DNA of 64,000 bases from an uncultured Pelagibacteraceae bacterium. GTDB lineage: Bacteria; Pseudomonadota; Alphaproteobacteria; Pelagibacterales; Pelagibacteraceae. The stretch covers positions 1-64,000 of the forward strand of contig CACMYE010000002.1 of NCBI GenBank assembly GCA_902617825.1. The letters are read 5' to 3'. Below, in pieces: positions 1 through 6,801 of this stretch. Position numbers and translations under genes: made by a program. Within the stretch, counting starts at the first letter, position 1; each line of letters opens with the position of its first letter. The notes beneath the pieces were generated by a model that saw nothing but the letters and a program-made list of their open reading frames with translations, searched no databases and had not been told where the DNA came from.

Positions 1-231
1 ATTTTCACTTCTTGATGATAGAAATAACAATAGATCTGTATCTTTATTAAAATTTGATTTATTATTTAACATTAGTCTCCTGATTTTCTCTGAATTTCGA
101 CTGCCGCCAGGCTCACGTAATTTAATAAAGCTGATTTTTTTTTGTTTTAAATATCTTGCAATAGAAGCTAAATGGTAGCTTTTTCCACTCCCTTCAATTC
201 CCTCAAAAACAATTATAGGTTTTTTAGACAT
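1..231 (-). CDS. tmk: Thymidylate kinase, N-terminal part (runs off the window)
   Basis: This reading frame is not in the ORF track because it runs off the left edge. Reading leftward from the ATG at 229-231, it begins MSKKPIIVFEGIEGSGKS, which contains the P-loop GxxxxGKS of thymidylate kinase, and continues with REPGGS, the family's LREPGG motif. The enzyme phosphorylates dTMP to dTDP in the cytoplasm. About 77 residues are visible. The ATG overlaps the stop of the upstream carboxypeptidase gene by 8 bases, so the two are probably cotranscribed. The P-loop has Tyr where many family members have Thr after GKS. Confidence 0.9.
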   Translation of the reverse strand, partial: MSKKPIIVFEGIEGSGKSYHLASIARYLKQKKISFIKLREPGGSRNSEKIRRLMLNNKSNFNKDTDLLLFLSSRSEN

Positions 232-1375
232 CACCCCAGATTAAATAGTTAATTGATTTAATTATTCTGGATATAAAGTTTACTTTTTTAACTTCTTTCG
301 ATGATAATAGGTCATATTCTCCAACCAATTCTTGATCGTAAACTACTCTTAATGTTGCAATTTTTTGATTTTTTTCAATTGGAGCCTCTACAGGTCCCTC
401 ATATTTTACAGTAACTTTAAGTAATTTTTTTTTAGCTTTTTTAATAGTTTTGTAAATATCTTGTTTGGTATAAGCTTCAACAGATTCTTTTTTACCAAGC
501 CAGACATTTATTTTTTGAAAAGGTTCATTAGATTTAGCAATTCTAACTAAATCGTAATTAGTTAATCCATATGTTAAAAGTTTAGTGCTTTCTTTAGATC
601 TCGAATTTTTTGTATTGAAACCACTGCCTACAGCTATCAATCTTCTACCATTTCTTTTTAAAGAAGATGCTAAAGAATATTTTTCTACAGCGAGATAACC
701 AGTTTTAATTCCATCAGCCCCAAGGTTTTTATAAAGTAAAGGATTTCTATTACCTTGGGTAATTGGATCACCTCCAGTACGGTCCCATGTAAATTCTTTT
801 TCAGCAAACATCTTGTAAAACTCAGGGTGTTTTTCAATTAAATATCTAGACATAATCATTATATCTCTGACAGTAGAATAATTATCAGGATCATTAATAC
901 CTGAAGAATTTGTAAAATTTGTATTTTCCATGCCTATTTCTCTTGCTTTAGCAGTCATTAATAAAGCAAATTCTTCTTCTGTACCGGCAATACCTTCTGC
1001 TAAAGCTATACATGCATCATTACCTGATGCAATAATTATACCTTTGAGTAAATCTTCCACAGAAACTTGATCTCCTACCATAATAAACATAGAAGAATAA
1101 CCAGAAGTAGATAATCTCCAAGCCTTTTCAGAAATAATAAATTTTTCATCCAAAGTTAAATCACCTGATTTAATCAAGTCAAAAGCAATTATTGAAGTCA
1201 TAATCTTAGTCATTGAAGCTGGATAAATCGATCTATCAGGTTCTTTTTCATACAAAATTTCACCAGAATAGTAATCTTGAAGTATTGCTGTCCTTGCTTT
1301 TACATCAAAATTAGCATGTGTAAACGAATGAATAAATAAGCTGAGAAAAATATAAATTATTAATTTCTTAAGCAT
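224..1375 (-). CDS. D-alanyl-D-alanine carboxypeptidase (PBP5/6 family)
   Basis: This is a periplasmic serine peptidase that trims the terminal D-Ala of peptidoglycan stem peptides. It starts with a hydrophobic signal peptide (residues about 1-21). All three penicillin-binding motifs are present: SxxK as SMTK with the nucleophile at Ser54, SxN as SGN near residue 118, and KTG within GIKTGY near residue 225. A C-terminal beta-rich domain of about 100 residues follows, as in DacA/DacC. The length of 383 residues fits the family. It lies in a minus-strand run with rlpA-like and mltB-like genes (overlap of 8 bases with the former), which makes a small cell-wall remodelling operon. The exact paralogue name (dacA, dacC or dacF) cannot be decided here. 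Confidence 0.93.
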   Translation of the reverse strand: MLKKLIIYIFLSLFIHSFTHANFDVKARTAILQDYYSGEILYEKEPDRSIYPASMTKIMTSIIAFDLIKSGDLTLDEKFIISEKAWRLSTSGYSSMFIMVGDQVSVEDLLKGIIIASGNDACIALAEGIAGTEEEFALLMTAKAREIGMENTNFTNSSGINDPDNYSTVRDIMIMSRYLIEKHPEFYKMFAEKEFTWDRTGGDPITQGNRNPLLYKNLGADGIKTGYLAVEKYSLASSLKRNGRRLIAVGSGFNTKNSRSKESTKLLTYGLTNYDLVRIAKSNEPFQKINVWLGKKESVEAYTKQDIYKTIKKAKKKLLKVTVKYEGPVEAPIEKNQKIATLRVVYDQELVGEYDLLSSKEVKKVNFISRIIKSINYLIWGDV

Positions 1376-2129
1376 CTTTTAATATTTCCAGGTTTTCAAA
1401 TTCTAATAATTTTATTTCATCAAATGATTTTTCAAGTTTTTTTATATCATTAAATGGACCTAATAATACCCTATATTTAGTCTGTGATAATTTTTTTATT
1501 AATGGATTTTTCAAATTTGTCTCTTTTTTAATTCTTAAGATCATATTCTCTGCTGAGTCCTTATAATAAAAATCAGCAATCTTAATTGAGTATAAAAATT
1601 TATGTTTCTTTACTTGTTTTTTTTTATTTAAGTCTGCTCCTAAATTATCAATTGTAATTCCATCTACAGGTGCTTTTTCGGCTACATTTTTTTCTTCATC
1701 GAATGTTTTTGCTTTTTTAGCAATAAAGGTAGAGTTTTCAGATATTAGAACAAGATCAACGTAAGGCTCACTTGAATTAATAGATAATTCATTAGCAATT
1801 CTTTTTGTTATTACTGAATTATAAAAATCTGAAAATTGAACATTATTTGAAATAACTTTAGCAATGATTGATTTATCATTTACAGGATTGGTAATTTTAA
1901 CAAATGAATTTTTTTTAATTTTTTTGTGAAAAATAACTAAAGCTCTATTATCAATTTTTTTTGATATTTTATTATTTTTTTTAAGATTCTCATCATAAAT
2001 TAAAGTAAAACCTGTAGTACTATATTTTAGATAATTAGAATAATTTACAACTTTTTTATTATTATCAAATTGTTGGCATGCTGTTAAAAATAAAATTAAC
2101 AATATAATTAAAAAATTATTGAAGTTCAT
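1368..2129 (-). CDS. rlpA: RlpA-like lipoprotein with SPOR domain
   Basis: The first 18 residues form a lipoprotein signal ending in the lipobox LTAC (Cys18). A divergent double-psi beta-barrel domain follows (about residues 38-118). It has the RlpA-like pattern TGFTLIYD, then a NRALVIFHKK stretch, VKITNP and a variable KRIANEL segment. The last 75 residues look like a SPOR domain that binds denuded peptidoglycan (KFLYSIKIADFYYKD to VLLGPFNDIKK). RlpA proteins are septal lytic transglycosylases or cell-wall-binding lipoproteins. The catalytic Asp region is poorly conserved here, so enzymatic activity is uncertain. It overlaps its neighbours on both sides, which supports cotranscription with the murein genes. 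Confidence 0.75.
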   Translation of the reverse strand: MNFNNFLIILLILFLTACQQFDNNKKVVNYSNYLKYSTTGFTLIYDENLKKNNKISKKIDNRALVIFHKKIKKNSFVKITNPVNDKSIIAKVISNNVQFSDFYNSVITKRIANELSINSSEPYVDLVLISENSTFIAKKAKTFDEEKNVAEKAPVDGITIDNLGADLNKKKQVKKHKFLYSIKIADFYYKDSAENMILRIKKETNLKNPLIKKLSQTKYRVLLGPFNDIKKLEKSFDEIKLLEFENLEILKDA

Positions 2130-3120
2130 TTTTAAATTTATCTTTTAAAGTACAAACAGCTAAAGCAAATCTTAATGATCTGTTCCATTGTAGTATAATT
2201 TCATAATTATCAAAAACAATAAAGGCTGGATTTAATATATCAGCATCAGGTATTATATCCTTATCAGGTGTAATTATTGCTACTTGAAGATTATGATATT
2301 TTTTTTCTATTTGATTTATATTTTTAATAAATTTACTATAGGATTTTAATTTTTGTTTGTTGTGAAGTTTCTTTGCTGAAACATTTAAATATTTTTTAGG
2401 AATATCATTGGATAAATTGACTCTTAGAAAACAAGGTTGACCAGCATTCCAACCAATTTTATTTAAATAATTACCTGCTGATGCATATGCATCTTCGTTA
2501 TTTTTTAAATCAATTGATCCATTATTATCGTAATCTATCGCATAATTTTTCATAGTTGATGGCATAAATTGAAAAAAACCGAATGCACCTGCCCAGGATC
2601 CAAAAAGAGTTTCATAATTAATTTGTTTTTTTTCAATAAGCTTTAAAATTATTAGCAATTCATTTGTAAAAAACTCAGATCTCCTTTGATCGAAACTTAG
2701 TGTTGCAAGTGATGATAAAATGTCCATTTTACCAACATAGGTTCCAAAATTTGTTTCGATACCCATCAATGATAAGAGTAATTCTTGTTCAATATTAAAT
2801 TTTTTTTCTACTGATTTAATCAGATTTGAATTTTGTTTATAAAAAGACAACCCTTTAGAAACTTTCTTTTTAGAAGTTCTCTTTGAGATATAAGTCTTTG
2901 TATCTTCATAAAATTCTGGTTGAAAACGGTCGTATTTAATAACATTAGGAAGGAATTTAGTATTTGACATGACTTTATCAAAAGTTTTTTCAGAAATATT
3001 ATTTTTAAGAGCTATTTTTTTAAAACTTTTTTTCCAATTTTCAAATTCAATATTAATATCAGCATAAACATTAATATTAGAAGTAAGTATGATAATAAAT
3101 AGGTATTTAATTATTTTCAT
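2116..3120 (-). CDS. mltB: Lytic murein transglycosylase, MltB family
   Basis: This is a periplasmic enzyme that cleaves the MurNAc-GlcNAc bond and leaves 1,6-anhydro ends. A signal peptide covers about the first 20 residues. The catalytic region LLSLMGIETNFGTYVG contains the conserved Glu of the MltB fold. It is followed by the family signature GAFGFFQFMPSTMKNYAID and by a YLNKIGW stretch. At 334 residues it matches the short MltB type without a C-terminal peptidoglycan-binding domain. It overlaps the rlpA-like gene by 14 bases and rarD by 14 bases. Its position next to the carboxypeptidase and RlpA-like genes fits a role in wall turnover. Confidence 0.9.
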   Translation of the reverse strand: MKIIKYLFIIILTSNINVYADINIEFENWKKSFKKIALKNNISEKTFDKVMSNTKFLPNVIKYDRFQPEFYEDTKTYISKRTSKKKVSKGLSFYKQNSNLIKSVEKKFNIEQELLLSLMGIETNFGTYVGKMDILSSLATLSFDQRRSEFFTNELLIILKLIEKKQINYETLFGSWAGAFGFFQFMPSTMKNYAIDYDNNGSIDLKNNEDAYASAGNYLNKIGWNAGQPCFLRVNLSNDIPKKYLNVSAKKLHNKQKLKSYSKFIKNINQIEKKYHNLQVAIITPDKDIIPDADILNPAFIVFDNYEIILQWNRSLRFALAVCTLKDKFKNELQ

Positions 3121-3985
3121 GTAAATCTTTCAAATATACAATTACAGCAATCCAAATAAAAATAAAACTAACTAATTTATTTAATGAAAAAACTTCGTCA
3201 TAATAAAAGAAACCAAGTAAAAATTGCAAAGTTGGAGTTATATAAAAAATCATTCCAGTTGGGCCAAGTCCACATAACTCAACCCCTCTGACATACAAGA
3301 AAAGTGGAATAACAGTCATTGGTCCTGCCAAGAAAATTAGTATCATCATAGGAGGATCTTCAATTTTAAAATCATTAAATCCATTAATGGTAATTAAATA
3401 AAATGCTACAATAGCAAATGGTAATATAAATAAGCTCTCTATTAATAATCCAATGTCTGTATCAACACTAATTTTTTTTCTTAACAAATTATAAAACCCC
3501 CAACTAAACGCAACGACTAAACCAAGCCATGGTAAAGATTTGTAACTCATAATAATTAAGTAAAGTATGGATACTATGACTAAAATAATTGAAAAAATCC
3601 TTTTCTTGTTAAGAACTTCCTTAAAAAAAATATATCCTAACATCACACTAAGAATTGGCATTATAAAATAACCAAAACTTGCATCAATTATTCTATTTGT
3701 AGCTATAGCATAAATCCATGCGGCCCAATTGATAAAAATTAAACTTCCTGAAAAAAAAAGATATATTAAATTTTTTTTACTTTTTAAAATTTCAAAAAAA
3801 ACATTCCATTTTGAAAAAAAAAAGGTTGTTAATATTAATGTGATAGTCGACCATAGGCATCTATGTACAACAAGTTCTATATGACCAATATAAGTGATAG
3901 ATTTAAAATATATAACACCGACAAATCCCCACCAAAATGAGCCAGAACCAGCTAGTAGTAAACCCTTATTGAATTCTTTGTTCAT
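3107..3985 (-). CDS. rarD: RarD-type EamA/DMT transporter
   Basis: This is an inner-membrane protein with about ten hydrophobic segments in 292 residues, the usual DMT/EamA layout. The N-terminal pattern (GLLLAGSGSFWWGFVGVIYF) and the segment IEPLxxxxF-like LIESLFILPFAI are typical of the RarD subgroup, historically annotated as chloramphenicol-sensitive protein. The substrate of RarD is not established, and some members are thought to move amino acids or other metabolites. It is the first gene of the minus-strand run and starts only about 80 bases from the partial tRNA repeat of the neighbouring insertion. Its promoter is therefore close to the insertion boundary. Confidence 0.85.
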   Translation of the reverse strand: MNKEFNKGLLLAGSGSFWWGFVGVIYFKSITYIGHIELVVHRCLWSTITLILTTFFFSKWNVFFEILKSKKNLIYLFFSGSLIFINWAAWIYAIATNRIIDASFGYFIMPILSVMLGYIFFKEVLNKKRIFSIILVIVSILYLIIMSYKSLPWLGLVVAFSWGFYNLLRKKISVDTDIGLLIESLFILPFAIVAFYLITINGFNDFKIEDPPMMILIFLAGPMTVIPLFLYVRGVELCGLGPTGMIFYITPTLQFLLGFFYYDEVFSLNKLVSFIFIWIAVIVYLKDLHENN

Positions 3986-4068
3986 AAGTTTTAGTGGAAT
4001 TAGTCGTTATTAGTTTTATTAGACTATTTTAAGGTTGAATTAAATAATTATAATTATAAAACCTAGCC

Positions 4069-4110
4069 CACGGAGAGATGGCTGAGCGGTTGAAAGCACC
4101 GGTCTTGAAA
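4069..4110 (+). repeat. Left att-like repeat: orphan 5' half of tRNA-Ser
   Basis: This is a perfect 42-base copy of the 5' half of the tRNA-Ser at 6428 (acceptor 5' strand, D arm, anticodon stem 5' strand and loop). It breaks off after CTTGAAA, where TACCAAGG replaces the ACCGG that would close the anticodon stem. It cannot fold into a tRNA. The ORF 4078..4407 that starts inside it is a by-product. Confidence 0.88.
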
Positions 4111-4227
4111 TACCAAGGATCCACTACTCACCTTACGACGTTTCACATACTTATCAAGCCATTACTGATTTTTTTAATTTTAGCTTTTACGAAAAACCCA
4201 TCTTTATTGACTTGCCTAACCTATCAA

Positions 4228-4246
4228 ACTTGTACGCTACTTGTAC
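4228..4246. repeat. ACTTGTAC direct repeat pair, left end of the insertion
   Basis: ACTTGTAC occurs at 4228-4235 and 4239-4246, an exact 11-base period, seven bases past the stop of the last gene of the element. The same octamer pair with the same period lies at the other end (6332-6350). Paired direct repeats outside the core are how integrase arm-type sites or accessory-factor sites look, but that function is inferred. Confidence 0.6.
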
Positions 4247-4252
4247 GGAGAT

Positions 4253-4765
4253 TTATAATTTCTTACAAATATAATCTCCAAATGCGCCTAAATTTTCGTA
4301 AGCACATTTATACAACTTATTATCTTTTGGGGGGTCGTTATAAACTATATCATTTGAACCAACGGCAAATGATGTTGAAAAATTTAGAGTTGGAGAATCA
4401 ATATTAATGCCACAGAGTTTTTTTGTTCCTAAATTTTCATTAGTCATAGGCTTATCAGACTTTTGATTATTATTTACGCAATCCCAGTGTGAATTATATA
4501 AACTTAGATCCTGATCAAAATAATCTTTGTTATAATATGATATTTTTCTAAATGAGATTCTTATTTCTTTTTCATTTTTAATAAGAACGCAATCTATTGC
4601 CTCACCATAACCAGCATGATCTATATTTCTTTGTTTTTGTCTAATTAATCTAACATCTTTATCTTTTTTTAAAACATCTTCTATTAATTTACTAATCAAA
4701 TCTTTATCATTAAGATGAAATTTTTTATCTGGATCTGGCACTAAAAATTCAGGAAAAAATTTCAT
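4253..4765 (-). CDS. Unrecognised 170-residue protein, insertion gene 4
   Basis: I do not recognise a family. The protein is hydrophilic, has no signal peptide or membrane segment, and contains five cysteines (in IDCVL, WDCVN, KLCGI, YKCAY and YICKK). The N-terminal half is lysine-rich and the C-terminal half is rich in Asn, Asp and Ser. It starts with ATG overlapping the stop of the preceding gene by 4 bases (ATGA), so it is translationally coupled. It is the last gene of the four-gene cassette, and its stop lies seven bases from the left ACTTGTAC repeats. A metal-binding or disulfide-stabilised domain is possible from the cysteines but not shown. Confidence 0.65.
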   Translation of the reverse strand: MKFFPEFLVPDPDKKFHLNDKDLISKLIEDVLKKDKDVRLIRQKQRNIDHAGYGEAIDCVLIKNEKEIRISFRKISYYNKDYFDQDLSLYNSHWDCVNNNQKSDKPMTNENLGTKKLCGINIDSPTLNFSTSFAVGSNDIVYNDPPKDNKLYKCAYENLGAFGDYICKKL

Positions 4766-5061
4766 TTAATTACCTTTATATTTTTTTGTCTTCTTCTCTT
4801 GATCAACTCATCTACCTGAATCTTAATAAAGAGTTTTCTGCCCATTTGCACAGCTTTAGCCTGTACTTCGCTTTTATGTTTAGTAGGTAATCTTTTTAAA
4901 GGTTTGCCTGGTGGATCATCATTAGCTAGTACATTATTAGCTGAATTAATCATACTTTGATCAACTATTCTTAATACTTCTTTCTTTTCATCAAAAGATA
5001 AGTTTTCAAGTATCTTAATTATACCGTTTCTTTCCTCTTGAGCTCTAAAGTATTTATTCAT
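4762..5061 (-). CDS. Unrecognised 99-residue basic protein, insertion gene 3
   Basis: No family is recognised. The first half is predicted helical and mixed in charge (RNGIIKILENLSFDEKKE). The middle holds NDDPPGKPLKRLP, and the C-terminal 40 residues are strongly basic (ELIKRRRQKNIKVIK), which suggests contact with nucleic acid. There is no signal peptide or membrane segment. It overlaps gene 2 by 8 bases and gene 4 by 4 bases, so all three are likely made from one mRNA. A small DNA-binding accessory protein, such as an excisionase-like or repressor-like factor, would fit the setting. No helix-turn-helix can be assigned with confidence. Confidence 0.6.
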   Translation of the reverse strand: MNKYFRAQEERNGIIKILENLSFDEKKEVLRIVDQSMINSANNVLANDDPPGKPLKRLPTKHKSEVQAKAVQMGRKLFIKIQVDELIKRRRQKNIKVIK

Positions 5062-5272
5062 CTCTAAACTCTTCTATAAGATCATTAAGAATTAAGATTG
5101 AATGATTTTCTTGATTATGTTGATCAATATTAGCAACTGCTTTTTCGAATTGTAATTTTAATTCTTCAAATTCTTTATCGTTCATATTCTTAATAATTTT
5201 TTTAATTCTTTTTTCATTACCTGGTGTGTCAGGATCACTAAATTCTTTTACAATTTCTTTAAATTTATTCAT
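5054..5272 (-). CDS. Unrecognised 72-residue acidic protein, insertion gene 2
   Basis: This is a small, acidic, predicted all-helical protein (MNKFKEIVKEFSD to LNDLIEEFRDE) without signal peptide, cysteine or membrane segment. It starts three bases after the stop of gene 1 and overlaps gene 3 by 8 bases. Opposite charge to the basic product of gene 3 and tight coupling to it suggest the two could form a pair, for example a partner or antidote type relation, but this rests only on charge and order. It could also be a structural or regulatory peptide of a phage satellite. Confidence 0.55.
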   Translation of the reverse strand: MNKFKEIVKEFSDPDTPGNEKRIKKIIKNMNDKEFEELKLQFEKAVANIDQHNQENHSILILNDLIEEFRDE

Positions 5273-5275
5273 TTA

Positions 5276-6313
5276 TTATTTCTTAAAATAAAGATCTCTA
5301 AAGCCTTTTGTAGGTTTTTTGGAACGAAAATCATCTATTAATGACCAAATACTTGTTAGATAATCTTTTTCTTTATAATCATCGCTTTCTTCAATATTTT
5401 TTTCTAAAAGATTAATTACATCTAAATATTCAATTCTACTCATTCCTGTCGCCATATCTTTAAAATCTTTCTCATTTTCTGATTTACCAGAATTGAATAT
5501 TACTTGCATCATCTTAAGCGTTGAAGAAGCTCTTAATAGAAAAAATTTAATCCATTCACCTTTTGTAAATTTCAAAACATTCTTTGATTTTTTTGATGCT
5601 TTATTAATATAATTTTCATGAAGTCTAATACTGTATGCTTCATTCATGTAAAGATAACTAAGTCTAAGAGCTACATCTTTTCGTAATCCTGTGCCTGGAA
5701 ATTTTTCAAAATGACCAGGTAATAATTCTAATAATGCTGTTGTATTAGATTTGCCAGGACCTGCAACTTGGTTCATATATCCCGTGTTTTCTAAATTGAA
5801 ATAATGCCCTGCTCCAATAAATACTTTTGAGATAGACTCTGCTGATTTGTAATTTTTAACAAACCAATTTGAAATATTTTTTATGTCAGCCTTGGTTAAT
5901 TCAGGTAAATGAGCATTTATAATCTTTTTATTAAAATCATATTTTTTATTATTAACTTCAATTATGCAGGGTTGATAACCTATGCTTTTGTCTTTGGAAT
6001 ATCTTTTAGCAGTATCAAAAAAAGCATTTATTAAAAATTCAACTGTTTCATCATCTACTTTCTTTTTTACATTATTAATTTTATAATTTTCAAAACAAGC
6101 TCCTAAAAAATAAACTAGATATGTGAGCAGTGATTGTTGGTAAGGAATATGCCCTTTAGATATATGGTCTAATAATTTTTTTAGTTCTTTTTTTTCAAAT
6201 TTTCTACCCTCTTCTTTAATGTTAGTTTGTATTATTACAGCTGAATGATATGACCAAATGATTGTATTCAATGACCATGTACAAGCTCTCTCTACAATTG
6301 GATCTAATTTCAT
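5276..6313 (-). CDS. Unrecognised 345-residue protein, insertion gene 1
   Basis: This is the largest gene of the insertion and the first of its operon. I recognise no catalytic signature: no R...HxxR...Y of tyrosine recombinases, no serine-recombinase N-terminus, no Walker A box and no helicase motifs. The protein is soluble and mostly helical, with a middle segment GPGKSNTTALLELLPGHFEKF that is not a P-loop, and a lysine-rich C-terminus. A perfect TATAAT lies seven bases before the ATG, so transcription would begin at or next to the start codon (leaderless). Two ACTTGTAC octamers lie immediately upstream, in the right place for an operator. It may be a replication, packaging or defence protein; the sequence alone does not say. 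Confidence 0.7.
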   Translation of the reverse strand: MKLDPIVERACTWSLNTIIWSYHSAVIIQTNIKEEGRKFEKKELKKLLDHISKGHIPYQQSLLTYLVYFLGACFENYKINNVKKKVDDETVEFLINAFFDTAKRYSKDKSIGYQPCIIEVNNKKYDFNKKIINAHLPELTKADIKNISNWFVKNYKSAESISKVFIGAGHYFNLENTGYMNQVAGPGKSNTTALLELLPGHFEKFPGTGLRKDVALRLSYLYMNEAYSIRLHENYINKASKKSKNVLKFTKGEWIKFFLLRASSTLKMMQVIFNSGKSENEKDFKDMATGMSRIEYLDVINLLEKNIEESDDYKEKDYLTSIWSLIDDFRSKKPTKGFRDLYFKK

Positions 6314-6326
6314 ATAGGATATTATA
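6313..6326 (-). promoter_or_regulatory. Leaderless promoter of the insertion operon
   Basis: On the minus strand TATAAT (6326-6321) is followed by seven bases and then the ATG of the 345-residue gene. With normal spacing, transcription would start at or beside the A of ATG. No Shine-Dalgarno sequence is present. The -35 element is weak, which is common for a regulated promoter. Confidence 0.5.
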
Positions 6327-6331
6327 GGATA

Positions 6332-6350
6332 ACTTGTACAAGACTTGTAC
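6332..6350. repeat. ACTTGTAC direct repeat pair, right end of the insertion
   Basis: ACTTGTAC occurs at 6332-6339 and 6343-6350 with the same 11-base period as the pair at 4228-4246. The first unit extends into the 10-base palindrome CTTGTACAAG. The pair sits just upstream of the TATAAT of the insertion operon, so it may be an operator, an integrase arm site, or both. Confidence 0.6.
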
Positions 6351-6427
6351 GCCAGTCAAAATTCTTAAAAAAAAATCGTCTGTTTTTTAGTTGAATTTTG
6401 ATTTTATACTTATAAAACCATGCTCAC

Positions 6428-6517
6428 GGAGAGATGGCTGAGCGGTTGAAAGCACCGGTCTTGAAAACCGGCAAAGGGGCAACTCTTTCCTGGGTTCGAA
6501 TCCCAGTCTCTCCGCCA
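6428..6517 (+). tRNA. tRNA-Ser (anticodon UGA)
   Basis: A 90-base class II tRNA with acceptor GGAGAGA paired to TCTCTCC, discriminator G and encoded CCA. The anticodon arm is CCGGT-CTTGAAA-ACCGG with anticodon TGA. There is a long variable arm (GGCAAAGGGGCAACTCTTTCC region) and T-loop GGTTCGAATCC. The 5' half up to the anticodon loop is the repeat shared with 4069-4110, so this intact gene and its promoter are a hybrid of element and host DNA. Confidence 0.96.
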
Positions 6518-6521
6518 TTAT

Positions 6522-6779
6522 TTAGTATTTAAAATTTTTAAAAAGTAAATTTACTTTGTTTTTCTCTATTTCAAAATCTGTCTCAGCTCCTGTATAGAAG
6601 TTGTATAAATTTGTGTCATCTATATTTAGTAGTTTTTCTAAATCAATTAAGTCTTCATTATCTAAATTATTAATATTTTTTTTGGTAAATGAACCTAAAA
6701 GTTTATCCATCTCTTTTGTGCCACGGTAATTAGATCTGTAAATAATTTTTTTTTTTAATTCATCTATGTTGATACACAT
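6522..6779 (-). CDS. sdhE: Succinate dehydrogenase assembly factor SdhE
   Basis: This small cytoplasmic protein of 85 residues belongs to the SdhE/SDHAF2 family (formerly DUF339/YgfY). It helps attach FAD covalently to the flavoprotein subunit of succinate dehydrogenase. The key motif RGxxE is visible as RGTKE at residues 19-23, followed by MDKLLGSF, a typical helix 2. It is convergent with the tRNA-Ser (four bases apart) and divergent from recG, as in many alphaproteobacteria where sdhE adjoins recG. No irregularity was seen. Confidence 0.92.
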   Translation of the reverse strand: MCINIDELKKKIIYRSNYRGTKEMDKLLGSFTKKNINNLDNEDLIDLEKLLNIDDTNLYNFYTGAETDFEIEKNKVNLLFKNFKY

Positions 6780-6801
6780 TATTAGAATATATTATTTTAA
6801 T

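Larger units (their letters stand above)
4069..6466. mobile_element. 2.4-kb insertion in tRNA-Ser bounded by a 42-bp tRNA repeat
   Basis: A 42-base sequence beginning CACGGAGAGATGGCTGAGCG and ending at the 3' edge of the anticodon loop (CTTGAAA) occurs perfectly at 4069-4110 and again at 6425-6466. Only the right copy continues into a full tRNA-Ser. This is the footprint of site-specific integration into a tRNA with crossover at or before the anticodon loop. The left copy is the orphaned 5' half and the right copy is the half supplied by the element. The promoter-like sequence before each copy is also similar (TTGAATT to TTATAAAACC). Inside are four minus-strand genes, packed as one operon. 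No tyrosine or serine recombinase is recognisable, so integration in trans or loss of the integrase is inferred. Confidence 0.75.

Noticed and set aside
4111-4252. Possible integrase remnant between the left repeat and the first stop
   Set aside because: Read in six frames it gives only short stop-broken pieces, none with a recombinase motif.
4078-4407. Plus-strand ORF of 109 residues starting in the partial tRNA
   Set aside because: It begins inside the orphan tRNA half and crosses the end of the 170-residue gene on the other strand. No protein-like features.
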